From contig CALXEW010000010.1 in NCBI GenBank assembly GCA_944387435.1, forward strand, positions 1 to 58,215: a stretch of DNA of 58,215 bases, given 5' to 3'. The DNA is from an uncultured Clostridia bacterium. Lineage in GTDB: Bacteria > Bacillota > Clostridia > TANB77 > CAG-508. The number at the start of each line of letters is the position of its first letter. The stretch's first letter is position 1. Below are positions 16,626 to 26,199 of the stretch, in pieces. The position numbers were made by a program, and so were the translations under genes. The notes beneath the pieces were generated by a model, which searched no databases, had not been told where the DNA came from, and saw nothing but the letters and a program-made list of their open reading frames with translations.

Positions 16626-17732
16626 ATGAGAAAGAGAGAATTAAAGAATGTAGAGTGGACAATATTAATATGTGCAATTATCTTGTGTATTGTAGGTTTA
16701 GTGGCACTTTATTCAGCAACAGAGAGTACAGAACATGATGAATTTAATAAGCAATGTATATGGTTTATTGTAAGTATAATAATAATGATTGGCGTAATGA
16801 TAATAGATTATGAAACATTAGTAAAGATATCACCTATTCTTTATGGATTGTTTATTATTTTGTTAATAGCCGTATTATTTACACCAGAGATAAATGGAGC
16901 AACAAGCTGGTTTGATATAGGATTTTTCTCTTTCCAACCAGGAGAGTTTGCAAAAATATTTGTAATTCTTTTTTTAGCAATGGCTATTAATAGAATTCAA
17001 GGAAAAGGGAAAAATGAGATTAACAGACCAACAAGATTATTAATATTACTTGCTATTTTAGGTGTGCCAGTATTATTAATAATAAAACAACCAGACTTTG
17101 GAACAGCTGCAGCTTTTGTTATAGCAGCAGCACTTATGATAATTGCAGCAGGAATAGATAAAAAATATATAATAGCAACAATTATTTTAATAATTGTATC
17201 AGTACCAGTTGTATATAATTTTATTTTACCCGAGCATGCAAAAGCAAGAATAGACATATTCTTAAATCCAGAGTCAGATCCAAGAGGTGCAGGTTATAAT
17301 ATTATACAATCAAAAATAGCAATAGGTGCAGGTGGACTAACAGGAATGGGATTACTTAGAGGTAATCAAACACAACTAGGTTACTTATATCCAAAATCAA
17401 CAGACTTTATCTTTGCTGTAATTGGAGAAGAAATGGGCTTTATAGTTGCAGGTATAGTTGTTATATTATATGTATTACTGATAACCAAGAGCTTGTATGT
17501 GGCAAAAACAGCAAAAGATGAGACGGGAACATTAATTGCAACCGGTATAACGGGCATATTTTTATTTCACGTTGTAGAAAATATAGGAATGGTAATGGGA
17601 TTATTGCCAATAACAGGGGTACCACTTCCGTTTATAAGTTATGGAGGAAGTTCATTAATTACAAATTTTATATTAATAGGAATATTATTAAATATTAGTA
17701 GTAAAAGGCAAAAAACTATATTTGTAAAATAA
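16626..17732 (+). CDS. rodA: Rod-shape SEDS glycosyltransferase RodA
   Basis: A 368-residue polytopic membrane protein of the SEDS family. Landmarks are an early LVALYSATES segment, FFSFQPGEFAKIF, KQPDFGTA, GAGGLTGMGLLRG, DFIFAVIGEEMGF and the C-terminal VPLPFISYGGSSL. SEDS proteins polymerise lipid II into glycan strands together with a class B PBP. It is called RodA rather than FtsW or SpoVE because it follows minD-minE, a common clostridial arrangement, and because a separate ftsW sits in the division cluster at 42348. Note that its SYGG motif is coded without any CGG, unlike that ftsW. Confidence 0.9.
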   Translation: MRKRELKNVEWTILICAIILCIVGLVALYSATESTEHDEFNKQCIWFIVSIIIMIGVMIIDYETLVKISPILYGLFIILLIAVLFTPEINGATSWFDIGFFSFQPGEFAKIFVILFLAMAINRIQGKGKNEINRPTRLLILLAILGVPVLLIIKQPDFGTAAAFVIAAALMIIAAGIDKKYIIATIILIIVSVPVVYNFILPEHAKARIDIFLNPESDPRGAGYNIIQSKIAIGAGGLTGMGLLRGNQTQLGYLYPKSTDFIFAVIGEEMGFIVAGIVVILYVLLITKSLYVAKTAKDETGTLIATGITGIFLFHVVENIGMVMGLLPITGVPLPFISYGGSSLITNFILIGILLNISSKRQKTIFVK

Positions 17733-17794
17733 TGTCCAATGAGGGATACTTCTTATGAAAATTTTAAAGTATAGTTATTGTAAAGGAGAAAAAG

Positions 17795-18769
17795 ATGTTT
17801 ATACATCAATTAAAAATAGGAAATGTAAAATTAGAAAATAACTTAATATTAGCTCCTATGGCAGGTGTTACAAACCTGCCTTTTCGTGTTATTTGTAAGG
17901 AGTTTGGACCAGGAATGGTATGTACAGAAATGGCAAGTTCTAGAGCGATGTTTCACAATGACCAGAAGACAAAGAGATTATTTAATACTGAAGGAGAAAA
18001 AAGACCAATAAGCTTTCAAGTTTTTGGAAGTGATGAAGAAAGTATGGAATATGCGACTAAATATATGAATGATTTTGCAGATATAATAGATATAAACATG
18101 GGATGTCCTGCTCCTAAAGTTGTTAAAAATGGAGATGGAAGTAAGTTACTATTAGATTTAGACAAAGTAAAGAGTGTGATGGAAACAGTAGTAAAAGCAT
18201 CTAAAGTTCCTGTAACTGTTAAAATTAGAAAAGGTTGGGATAAAGACCATATAGTAGCAGTAGAAGTAGCAAAGATTGCAGAAGAAGTAGGAGTATCAGC
18301 AATTACAGTTCATGGTAGAACAAGAACAGAATTTTATACAGGAAAATCAGATTGGGAGATAATAAAAAAAGTGAAAGAATCTGTGAATATACCTGTAATA
18401 GGTAATGGGGATGTTGTAGATGAAGAAACAGCATATGAAATGTTTGAAAAAACAGGAGTAGACGGAATCATGATAGGAAGAGGCAGTTTTGGAAATCCTT
18501 GGATTTTTAGAAATATAAAATATTATTTAGAAACAAAAGAAAAATTAGAGCCTCCAACAAACGAAGAAAAATTGGAAGTAATAAAAAAGCATATAAATTT
18601 GGCAATAGAGGAAAAAGGAGAAGAAATAGCAATTAAGGAACTTAGAAAACACATTTCATGGTATACTAAAAATTTAAAAAATTCTAGTGAATTTAGAAAT
18701 AGGATGAACAAAATAGAAACTAAGAAAGAACTTGAAAATATTTTAGAAGAATATTTTGAAACTTTATAG
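17795..18769 (+). CDS. dusB: tRNA-dihydrouridine synthase
   Basis: A 324-residue FMN-dependent TIM-barrel enzyme that reduces uridines in the tRNA D-loop. Visible motifs: LAPMAGVTNLPFR at the N-terminus, DINMGCPAPKVVKNGDGS with the catalytic cysteine, KIRKGWD, VHGRTR, and IGNGDV with GRGSFGNPW for flavin phosphate binding. AAAGGAGAA precedes the ATG. It ends at a terminator, so the LolA-like gene downstream is a separate unit. Confidence 0.93.
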   Translation: MFIHQLKIGNVKLENNLILAPMAGVTNLPFRVICKEFGPGMVCTEMASSRAMFHNDQKTKRLFNTEGEKRPISFQVFGSDEESMEYATKYMNDFADIIDINMGCPAPKVVKNGDGSKLLLDLDKVKSVMETVVKASKVPVTVKIRKGWDKDHIVAVEVAKIAEEVGVSAITVHGRTRTEFYTGKSDWEIIKKVKESVNIPVIGNGDVVDEETAYEMFEKTGVDGIMIGRGSFGNPWIFRNIKYYLETKEKLEPPTNEEKLEVIKKHINLAIEEKGEEIAIKELRKHISWYTKNLKNSSEFRNRMNKIETKKELENILEEYFETL

Positions 18770-18772
18770 AAT

Positions 18773-18810
18773 AAAAATGTAGTGGATTAAACTATCCATT
18801 ACATTTTTTT
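18773..18810 (+). terminator. Terminator after dusB
   Basis: AAATGTAGTGGA (about 18775-18786) pairs with TCCATTACATTT (18795-18806), followed by a T-run. Confidence 0.8.
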
Positions 18811-18824
18811 TAGGAGGAAATTTT

Positions 18825-19427
18825 TTGAAAAGTAAAGAGAAAAAAATTATAATTGCTTGTTTTTCTATTTGTTTGATAATAATTATTGTTTTATTTTGTT
18901 ACTTTTACATGGTTAAAAATTTAAAAATTGGAAATAATAAAAGTAGTCAAGAAGTGGTAGAAAATATCTTAAATATGAAATCTTATGATGCTGTAATAGA
19001 AGTAGAAGTAAAAAGTAATAAAAATCAAAACAAATATGTAATAAAACAAATATATGATGGAGAAAATAACAATATCCAAGAAGTAATAGAACCTAGTAAT
19101 ATTAAAGGTGTAAAAATAACAAAAACAGAGAATCAGTTAAAACTAGAAAATACAAAGTTGAATTTAGTATCTATTTTTGATGATTATCAGTATCTATCAG
19201 AAAATCATTTAGATTTAAATAGTTTTATTAATGAATATAAACAAAATGATAATTCAAAATATGTAGAAACACAAAATGAAATCATAATGGAAATTAATTC
19301 TAAAATAGAAAAATCATTGTACATAGATAGAAAAACAGGAGAACCAACAAAATTGGAGATAGAGGATACTAACAAAAGAACTGCTGTTTACATATTATAT
19401 AGAGAGGTAAATGTAAATAGTAAATAG
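18825..19427 (+). CDS. YdcC/GerS-like LolA-fold protein
   Basis: A 200-residue protein with a TTG start supported by AGGAGG 6 bases upstream. A short basic N-terminus and one membrane helix (about residues 7-27) precede a beta-rich domain of the LolA type: repeated strands such as [25 protein letters not shown] and [19 protein letters not shown]. In Bacillus the LolA-like gene ydcC lies just before alr and mazEF, and in Clostridioides the relative gerS lies before an alr gene and is needed for germination. Here it lies 61 bases before mazF with alr missing, so shared ancestry of the block is likely. No lipobox cysteine is seen. The germination role is inference. Confidence 0.65.
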   Translation: MKSKEKKIIIACFSICLIIIIVLFCYFYMVKNLKIGNNKSSQEVVENILNMKSYDAVIEVEVKSNKNQNKYVIKQIYDGENNNIQEVIEPSNIKGVKITKTENQLKLENTKLNLVSIFDDYQYLSENHLDLNSFINEYKQNDNSKYVETQNEIIMEINSKIEKSLYIDRKTGEPTKLEIEDTNKRTAVYILYREVNVNSK

Positions 19428-19488
19428 ACTATTTCTTGCTTCTAAAATAGCCATACTTGACAATCTAGTAATATTAGGAGTGAAGAAT

Positions 19489-19839
19489 ATGCAAATAAGA
19501 AGAGGCGATATGTTTTATGCAGATTTAAGTCCAGTAGTAGGGTCAGAACAAGGAGGAATTAGACCTGTTTTAATTATTCAAAATGACCTAGGAAACAAGT
19601 ATAGTCCAACAGTCATTGCAGCAGCGATAACGTCTCAAACAGGAAAAGCAAAATTACCAACACATATAGAAATTGATTCGAATTTGTGTGGATTAAAAAG
19701 TAATTCTGTAGTTTTAGCAGAACAAATAAGAACTATTGACAAAAGTAGACTAAAAGAAAGAATAGGTCATATTGATGATGAAAAAATAATTGATAAAGTA
19801 AATAATGCTTTAGGTGTAAGTTTTGGACTAGATGAATAA
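19489..19839 (+). CDS. mazF: mRNA interferase toxin MazF/EndoA (PemK family)
   Basis: A 116-residue protein, the usual size. Motifs: [20 protein letters not shown] at the start (substrate-binding loop with the catalytic Arg of GGIRPVL), VIAAAITS, and [16 protein letters not shown]. MazF cuts single-stranded mRNA at short sequence motifs. The ATG is chosen over the GTG at 19480, which overlaps the Shine-Dalgarno (AGGAG 19476-19480). No ribbon-helix-helix MazE antitoxin gene is found directly upstream, where it is normally located. Confidence 0.93.
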   Translation: MQIRRGDMFYADLSPVVGSEQGGIRPVLIIQNDLGNKYSPTVIAAAITSQTGKAKLPTHIEIDSNLCGLKSNSVVLAEQIRTIDKSRLKERIGHIDDEKIIDKVNNALGVSFGLDE

Positions 19840-19840
19840 G

Positions 19841-19866
19841 AATAGGGTGAGTTTATTCACCCTATT
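19841..19866. terminator. Bidirectional terminator between mazF and the HD-GYP gene
   Basis: AATAGGGTGA (19841-19850) pairs with TCACCCTATT (19857-19866) around GTTTAT. It overlaps the stop of the convergent HD-GYP gene. Confidence 0.85.
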
Positions 19867-20812
19867 ATACTCTCAATTTTTTTATTATTTTAATTTCGTG
19901 ATATAAGTTTTCTATAATAGCTTTTCTAGTTTCATAAGCTTTTTTATATTCTTCATAAGTAGATTGAAAATTTTCTGGAGTTTCATCATTTTTAAGTAAT
20001 ACTTTCATACCTTCCAAATAATAATTTTTGTCTTTTTCTTTTTTAGCTTTGTCCATAGCAATTTTATATTTTTCTACTTGTTTTAGTCTTTTTAATTCTT
20101 CTTTTAATTCTTCAACATAACTTTGAGTAAGAAAAATTTCATATTCAATATCTTCAATAACAACTTTAAATAATACACGTACAATTGCAGGATTATTTTT
20201 ACCAAGTTTTGTATTTTCAGCAACAACAGATAATGCATCCGATTTGTGTATTTGCTGATGAGGTTTGGTATTTTCAATTAAAATTTTTAAAGTATCTGAA
20301 ATGCCTATATGGGATTTATACTGCCTCTTACTAACAATTGCGTCATATTCATCTGCAACACGTATGATTTGAGCTTCATAAGGAATATCTTTTTTTGTTA
20401 ATCCTTGTGGATATCCACTTCCGTCTAAAGCTTCGTGATGGTAATATGGCCCCGCAGCATAAGGCTGTAATTTTATATCTTTCATACACATATCATAACC
20501 AATGGTGGTATGGGTTTTCATGATTTTATATTCTTCATCTGTAAGTTTTGCAGGCTTTTGCAAAATTTCAGGAGGAATAAATTGCTTACCTATATCATGT
20601 AGATAACCACAAATTGTACAATACTCAGTAAATCCTTTATTACAATGTAAATGCTCACATAACCTACATGTTAAATCACCAACGTTTTCACAGTGCTTCC
20701 TTGTAAAAGCATCTAATCTATCTAGCATATTAAGTTGATATCTCATTGTTTGGTCTAAATTATAAGATTTTAAACTTGTTCTATCATAAAAATCAAAAGT
20801 CTCTTTATACAT
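19865..20812 (-). CDS. HD-GYP-type phosphohydrolase
   Basis: A 315-residue cytoplasmic protein. The HD core shows HCENVGDLTCRLCEHL, YLHDIGK (metal-binding HD), THTTIGYDM, YYHHEALDGSGYP (the HD-GYP signature region) and RVADEYDAIVSKR. The family typically hydrolyses cyclic di-GMP or related nucleotides. The C-terminal 80 residues are a Lys/Glu-rich coiled coil. There is no receiver or other sensor domain, so its input is unknown. It stands alone, converging on mazF and divergent from aspS. Confidence 0.85.
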   Translation of the reverse strand: MYKETFDFYDRTSLKSYNLDQTMRYQLNMLDRLDAFTRKHCENVGDLTCRLCEHLHCNKGFTEYCTICGYLHDIGKQFIPPEILQKPAKLTDEEYKIMKTHTTIGYDMCMKDIKLQPYAAGPYYHHEALDGSGYPQGLTKKDIPYEAQIIRVADEYDAIVSKRQYKSHIGISDTLKILIENTKPHQQIHKSDALSVVAENTKLGKNNPAIVRVLFKVVIEDIEYEIFLTQSYVEELKEELKRLKQVEKYKIAMDKAKKEKDKNYYLEGMKVLLKNDETPENFQSTYEEYKKAYETRKAIIENLYHEIKIIKKLRV

Positions 20813-20921
20813 ATTTTTATCTCCTGTACTAAAACTAATAATATGATAACATTAATAATGCTAAAAAACAATATAAGAGATAAATAAAAAATAATTTTGT
20901 AGTAAAATAAGTAGCAAAACA

Positions 20922-20950
20922 TTGATATTAGGCTTAAATTATGGTATTAT
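20922..20950 (+). promoter_or_regulatory. Sigma-A promoter of aspS
   Basis: TTGATA (20922-20927) and TATTAT (20945-20950) lie 17 bases apart, 34 bases before the aspS ATG. Confidence 0.75.
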
Positions 20951-20984
20951 ATAAGAGTTAAAATGGAAAAAGAAGGAGAAGAAA

Positions 20985-22730
20985 ATGTATAGAACAAAAA
21001 CATGTGGAGAATTAAATATAAGTAATGTAAATGAAGAAGTAGAACTATCAGGATGGATACAAAAAATAAGAAATTTAGGTGGAATGGTTTTTATTGATTT
21101 AAGAGATGAATTTGGAATAACACAAATAGTTATAAATAATGAAAAATTAGAAGAGCAAATAAAAACATATTCTACAGAAAGCTGTATCCACATAAATGGA
21201 AAAGTTGTGGAAAGAAGTAGTAAAAATCCCAAAATTCCAACAGGAGAAATTGAAGTAGTAGCTAAAAAAATAGAGATGCTTGGAAAATGTAAAAATGTAC
21301 TTCCTTTTGAGATAAATACAGAACAAGAAGTAAGAGAAGATTTAAGATTGGAATATAGATTTTTAGATTTAAGAAATGAAAAATTACATGAAAATATCTT
21401 ACTTCGTTCAAAAATAATGAAAACATTAAGGGATAAAATGGACGAATTGGGATTTACAGAAATTCAGACACCAATTTTAGCAAATTCATCACCGGAAGGT
21501 GCAAGAGATTATTTAGTACCAAGTAGATTAAATCCAGGAGAATTTTATGCACTTCCACAAGCACCACAACAATTTAAGCAATTATTAATGCTTGCAGGAT
21601 TTAATAAATACTATCAAATAGCACCATGTTTTAGGGATGAAGATCCAAGAGCAGATAGAGCACCAGGAGAGTTTTATCAATTAGACTTTGAAATGAGTTT
21701 TGCTAGCCAAGAAGATGTATTTAAAGTAATAGAAGAAGTGGTACCATATACATTTAAAAAGTTTACAAATTGGAAAGTAGATGAAGGTCCATTTATTCGT
21801 ATTCCATATAAAGAAGCGATGGAAAAATACGGAATAGATAAACCAGATCTAAGAAATCCATTAATAATTCAAGATGTAACTAAAGTATTTGAAAAGTCAG
21901 ATTTTAAAGCATTTGAAGGAAAAACAGTAAAAGCAATTGTGGTTCCTGATGGAGCAAAACAAGGAAGAAAATTCTTTGATAAGATGACTGATTTTGCAAA
22001 AACAGAAGAAGTAGGAGCAAAAGGTTTAGCTTGGACAAAATTAGAAGAAGGTACTTTAACTGGAGGAATTGCAAAATTTATAACAGAAGAAATGAAAGAA
22101 ATGTTAGAAAAAGAATATGGATTAAAAAATGATGACGCGATATTCTTTATAGGAGATGAACTAAAACAAGCTCAAAAAATAGCAGGATTAGTAAGAATTG
22201 AACTTGGAAATAGGCTAGATTTATTAGAAAAAGATACATATAGATTCTGCTTTATAGTAGACTTCCCAATGTATGAATTATCAGATGAAGGGACAATAGA
22301 TTTTAATCATAATCCATTTTCAATGCCACAAGGAGGTTTAGAAGCATTAGATGGAAAAGACCCATTAGATGTTTTAGCATATCAATATGATTTGGTATGT
22401 AATGGATATGAAATGGCATCAGGAGCTGTTAGAAATCATAATCCAGAAATTATGGTAAAAGCATTTGAAATAGCAGGATATGCTGAAGAAGATGTGAAAA
22501 ATAGGTTTGGAGCATTATATAAAGCGTTCCAATATGGAGCTCCACCACATGCAGGTGCCGCACCAGGACTTGATAGAATGGTAATGTTAATTGCTGATTC
22601 CCAAAACATAAGAGAAGTAATAGCATTTCCAAAAAATAAAAGAGCAAGAGATTTACTTATGCAAGCACCATCAGTTGTTGCCGATAAACAATTAAAAGAT
22701 GTTCATATAAAATTAGACTTAGATAAATAA
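20985..22730 (+). CDS. aspS: Aspartyl-tRNA synthetase, bacterial type
   Basis: A 581-residue class IIb synthetase charging tRNA(Asp). The N-terminal OB fold shows ELSGWIQKIRNLGGMVFIDLRDEFG in its usual place. Motif 2 is CFRDEDPRADR with the flipping loop, preceded by QAPQQFKQLLM. The bacterial GAD insertion spans about residues 285-420. Motif 3 is GAAPGLDRMVML. The length is close to the family norm. The next gene follows in 24 bases, suggesting an aspS, spermidine-synthase-like, mnmA operon. Confidence 0.97.
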   Translation: MYRTKTCGELNISNVNEEVELSGWIQKIRNLGGMVFIDLRDEFGITQIVINNEKLEEQIKTYSTESCIHINGKVVERSSKNPKIPTGEIEVVAKKIEMLGKCKNVLPFEINTEQEVREDLRLEYRFLDLRNEKLHENILLRSKIMKTLRDKMDELGFTEIQTPILANSSPEGARDYLVPSRLNPGEFYALPQAPQQFKQLLMLAGFNKYYQIAPCFRDEDPRADRAPGEFYQLDFEMSFASQEDVFKVIEEVVPYTFKKFTNWKVDEGPFIRIPYKEAMEKYGIDKPDLRNPLIIQDVTKVFEKSDFKAFEGKTVKAIVVPDGAKQGRKFFDKMTDFAKTEEVGAKGLAWTKLEEGTLTGGIAKFITEEMKEMLEKEYGLKNDDAIFFIGDELKQAQKIAGLVRIELGNRLDLLEKDTYRFCFIVDFPMYELSDEGTIDFNHNPFSMPQGGLEALDGKDPLDVLAYQYDLVCNGYEMASGAVRNHNPEIMVKAFEIAGYAEEDVKNRFGALYKAFQYGAPPHAGAAPGLDRMVMLIADSQNIREVIAFPKNKRARDLLMQAPSVVADKQLKDVHIKLDLDK

Positions 22731-22753
22731 TAAGATATAAAAAGGAGAAACTT

Positions 22754-24211
22754 ATGAAAAAATATAAAATGAAAATAACGGTGTTTTTATGTGGTGCATT
22801 GGGGATGGTTTTGGAATTAGTTGCAGCAAGGATATTATCTCCATATGTAGGTAGTACTAATCTAATCTGGACAACTATTATAGGAATAATGCTAACTAGT
22901 ATGAGTATAGGATATTGGTTAGGAGGAAAAATAGCTGACAAGAAACCAGATATGAATTTATTATCACTATTTATACTATGTGGAGCGTTTTTTACAAGTT
23001 TAATACCAATTGCAGAAACATTGCTTGTAAAACCACTGTCAGAAGTTTTTGACCAATTAATATTTGTTGCAATAGTATGTTCTACGTTAGTGTTTGGAGT
23101 ACCAAGTTTTATTTTAGCAATGGTATCTCCATTTGCAGTGAAATTGGAAGATAAAACGCATGAAGATATAGGAAAAACTTCAGGAAGGATATCTTCATTA
23201 TCAACAATAGGAAGCATAGTAGGTACATTTGTTGCAGGTTTTTTATTAATACCAAATCTAGGCGTTAGAATACTTATATTGATAATAACATTGGTTTTAT
23301 TTATATTATCATTTGTAATATTTGATAAAAAAGATATAAAGTATTGTGTTTGTATGTTTGTTTGCCTAATATCATTAATAGGATTAAATTATTATGGAAA
23401 AATTATGTTTGAAAAAGATAATCCAGATATAATTGAAGATGTTGATTCACAATATAGTAGAATATGGATTAAGAATTTATTTGTAGGGGATATAAATTAT
23501 AAAACTATGCAAGTAGATACAGGACTAGAGTCGTATATAAATCAAGAAACTAATGAGATGGGAGCAGATTATCTTTACTATTATGATTTGTTTGATTATT
23601 ATAACAAAGATGCAAAATCAACTTTAATGATAGGTGGAGCAGCTTATACATATCCAACATATTACTTGAATAAATATGAAGATAAGACAATAGATGTTGT
23701 AGAAATTGATGAGAAAATGACGGAACTAGCTAAATCTGAATTTGGATTAAATGTAGAAAATCCAAGACTTAAAATATACCATCAAGATGGAAGAAGTTTT
23801 TTAAATACTACGAAAAATAAATATGATACTATTTTAATAGATGCATTTAAAGGATTAAATGTTCCATTTGAATTAACAACTTATGAAGCCTTACAAAGAG
23901 CAAAAGAGGCTTTAAATGATAATGGAATGGTAATTACAAATATAATATCTACCCTAGAAGGGGTTGGAGATGACTTTATAAAATATGAATATGCAACATA
24001 TAAAGAAGTATTTCCAGAAGTTAAAGTATTTAGAGTAAGAAATGTGGGAGAAAATGAAAGACAGAATTTAATATTAGTAGGATTTAAAAATGGTGAAAAT
24101 ATTAATGAAGAAAAATATGAAGAATATGAAAGATTATTATCAATGGAAGTAATAGATTTTTCAAGCAATAGAGAAGTAGTTACAGATCACTATTCACCAA
24201 TTGGAAACTAG
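22754..24211 (+). CDS. Membrane-fused spermidine-synthase-like protein
   Basis: A 485-residue protein of the fused type: about six or seven membrane helices in residues 8-215 and then a cytoplasmic aminopropyltransferase-like Rossmann domain. The latter shows LMIGGAAYTYPTYY (motif I), DVVEIDEKMTELA (motif II acidic residue), IYHQDGRSFL and ILIDAFKGLNVP. The polyamine-synthase gatekeeper Asp may be the one in LIDAF. Such fusions are common, but their true substrate is unproven. GGAGAA precedes the ATG. It sits between aspS and mnmA with short gaps. Confidence 0.8.
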   Translation: MKKYKMKITVFLCGALGMVLELVAARILSPYVGSTNLIWTTIIGIMLTSMSIGYWLGGKIADKKPDMNLLSLFILCGAFFTSLIPIAETLLVKPLSEVFDQLIFVAIVCSTLVFGVPSFILAMVSPFAVKLEDKTHEDIGKTSGRISSLSTIGSIVGTFVAGFLLIPNLGVRILILIITLVLFILSFVIFDKKDIKYCVCMFVCLISLIGLNYYGKIMFEKDNPDIIEDVDSQYSRIWIKNLFVGDINYKTMQVDTGLESYINQETNEMGADYLYYYDLFDYYNKDAKSTLMIGGAAYTYPTYYLNKYEDKTIDVVEIDEKMTELAKSEFGLNVENPRLKIYHQDGRSFLNTTKNKYDTILIDAFKGLNVPFELTTYEALQRAKEALNDNGMVITNIISTLEGVGDDFIKYEYATYKEVFPEVKVFRVRNVGENERQNLILVGFKNGENINEEKYEEYERLLSMEVIDFSSNREVVTDHYSPIGN

Positions 24212-24222
24212 AAGGAGTAATA

Positions 24223-25251
24223 ATGAAAGTATTATTAGGAATGAGTGGAGGAGTAGATAGTTCAGTATCAGCAGTTTTATTACAAGAACAGGGGTATGAT
24301 GTAATAGGATGTACAATGCTACTTTATGGGGAAGAAGGAAAAGCAATAGAAGATGCAAAGAAAGTATGTAAAACTTTAGGAATACCACATTATACTTTTG
24401 ATTTAAAACAAGAATTTAATTGTTATGTTATTCAAAAATTTATTAATGAATATGAAAAAGCAAGAACTCCAAATCCATGTGTTGAATGTAATAAAAAAAT
24501 GAAGTTTGGAATATTTTATGAAAAGGCCAAAGAGTTAGGATGTGAATATATTGCAACTGGGCATTATGCAAGAATAGAATTTTCAGAAAAGTACAATCAA
24601 TTTGTTTTAAGAAAATCAGAAGAAGAAAGAAAAGATCAAACATATTTTTTATATAATATTCCAAAAGAAGAACTAGAGCATATAATATTTCCACTCCAAA
24701 AATATAAAAACAAAGAAGAAATAAGAGAACTGGCAAAAAAGAATAATTTGGAAGTTGCAAAAAAGAAAGATAGTCAAGAGATATGTTTTATTAAAGATAA
24801 TGATTATCAAAGATTTTTATTAGAACATATGGAGGGAAAACCAAAACAAGGAAATATTAAACTAAAAACAGGAGAAGCTTTGGGAAAACATAAAGGGCTT
24901 ATAAATTACACAATAGGGCAAAGGAAAGGTATAGGAATTTCTTATTCATATCCACTTTATGTTGTTGATTTAGATTATAGAAATAATGAGGTAATAGTTG
25001 GAAAAGAAGAAGACTTATATAGTAATAAATTGATTGCAAAAGACTTAAATTTCCAAGTTGAAGTAAATGAAGAATTTGAATGTTATGCTAAAATTCGCTA
25101 TAGAGCAAGGGAAGCAAAAGCAATTGCAAAAAGAATAGGAGATAGAGTAGAAGTAGAATTTACGGAACCACAAAGAGCAATTACAAAAGGACAGTCAGTA
25201 GTTTTTTATGACGAAGAGGGAATTGTTCTAGGAGGAGGAGTAATTTCATAA
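24223..25251 (+). CDS. mnmA: tRNA 2-thiouridylase MnmA
   Basis: A 342-residue ATP-dependent enzyme that thiolates U34 of Lys, Glu and Gln tRNAs. The PP-loop is GMSGGVDSS at the N-terminus. The first catalytic cysteine lies in TPNPCVECN, the second in DSQEICFI, and the tRNA-binding centre has TGHYARI and YTIGQRKGIGI. It starts 11 bases after the preceding stop with GGAG upstream. Cysteine pair and length are as expected. Confidence 0.95.
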   Translation: MKVLLGMSGGVDSSVSAVLLQEQGYDVIGCTMLLYGEEGKAIEDAKKVCKTLGIPHYTFDLKQEFNCYVIQKFINEYEKARTPNPCVECNKKMKFGIFYEKAKELGCEYIATGHYARIEFSEKYNQFVLRKSEEERKDQTYFLYNIPKEELEHIIFPLQKYKNKEEIRELAKKNNLEVAKKKDSQEICFIKDNDYQRFLLEHMEGKPKQGNIKLKTGEALGKHKGLINYTIGQRKGIGISYSYPLYVVDLDYRNNEVIVGKEEDLYSNKLIAKDLNFQVEVNEEFECYAKIRYRAREAKAIAKRIGDRVEVEFTEPQRAITKGQSVVFYDEEGIVLGGGVIS

Positions 25252-25271
25252 AGATAATTTTATAAAAAAAC

Positions 25272-25300
25272 TTGTATAAACTTAGGTTTTGTGATATAAA
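25272..25300 (+). promoter_or_regulatory. Putative promoter of the response regulator gene
   Basis: TTGTAT (25272-25277) and TATAAA (25295-25300) are 17 bases apart. A second -10-like TATACT follows closely. Confidence 0.5.
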
Positions 25301-25343
25301 TATACTATAAAAATAATGCTAAGTGTAGAAAGGCGGAATTTTT

Positions 25344-26081
25344 GTGGAAGAAGAATTAATGAAAGATGCAAAAACCATTTTAATTGTTGATGATGAACAA
25401 CCAATTAGAGATATATTGGTATATAATTTAAAAAAAGAAGGATATAATACTATAGAAGCTGGTGATGGTGTTACAGCTGTTGATATGGCTTTAGATAAAA
25501 AACCTGACCTAATCATATTAGACATAATGCTTCCTAAAATGGATGGATTATCAGTTTGCAAAAGAGTTAAAAATTCATTAAATGTACCAATAATAATGTT
25601 AACAGCAAAAGATGGTGAAATAGATAAAATATTAGGCTTAGAGCTTGGAGCTGACGACTATATCACTAAACCATTTAGTGTAAGAGAATTAGTAGCAAGA
25701 GTAAAAGCAAATTTAAGAAAAGTAGAAGTTGTTTCAAATGTTCAATCTATAGATAGAAAAGATGATAAGAAAAAAGAAAGTAAAATTGTTGTTGGAGATT
25801 TGGAATTAGACTTAGATAAATTTGAAGTTAAAGTAAGAGGAGAAGTTATTGATTTAACATTAAGAGAATTTGAGGTATTAAAATTTTTAGCTTCTCAACC
25901 AGAACAAGTAGTAACAAGAGAAACTTTACTTGAAAAAGTTTGGGGATATGAATATTATGGTGATATAAGAACTGTTGATGTTACAGTAAGAAGAATAAGA
26001 GAGAAAATAGAAAAAGATACATCAGCCCCTAAAATACTAATAACAAAAAGAGGTGTAGGTTACTATATTGCGTCAAAATAG
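25344..26081 (+). CDS. OmpR/WalR-type response regulator
   Basis: A 245-residue regulator. The receiver domain shows the acidic pair in VDDEQP, phospho-Asp in LIILDIMLPKMDG, the Thr in MLTAKDGE and Lys in YITKPFS. A lysine-rich linker leads to a winged-helix DNA-binding domain (LTLREFEVLKFL, TRETLLEKVWGY, VDVTVRRIREKIE). The GTG start is supported by GGCGG 7 bases upstream; an ATG five codons later is the alternative. No kinase gene is adjacent. The only sensor kinase in the window lies at 44679, so the two may be partners. Confidence 0.9.
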   Translation: MEEELMKDAKTILIVDDEQPIRDILVYNLKKEGYNTIEAGDGVTAVDMALDKKPDLIILDIMLPKMDGLSVCKRVKNSLNVPIIMLTAKDGEIDKILGLELGADDYITKPFSVRELVARVKANLRKVEVVSNVQSIDRKDDKKKESKIVVGDLELDLDKFEVKVRGEVIDLTLREFEVLKFLASQPEQVVTRETLLEKVWGYEYYGDIRTVDVTVRRIREKIEKDTSAPKILITKRGVGYYIASK

Positions 26082-26098
26082 AAAATTTGGACTATTTA

Positions 26099-26140
26099 GA
26101 ACTTATTGTTAAATAAATTAACAAATAGGTTCTTTTTTTC
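26099..26140 (+). terminator. Terminator after the response regulator
   Basis: AGAACTTATTGTTAA (26099-26113) pairs with TTAACAAATAGGTTCT (26119-26134), followed by a T-run. Confidence 0.85.
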
Positions 26141-26199
26141 TTGATAAAAATTCAAAAATGTGATTAAATATGTAAAAAAGGAATAAAGGGAAAATAAAT

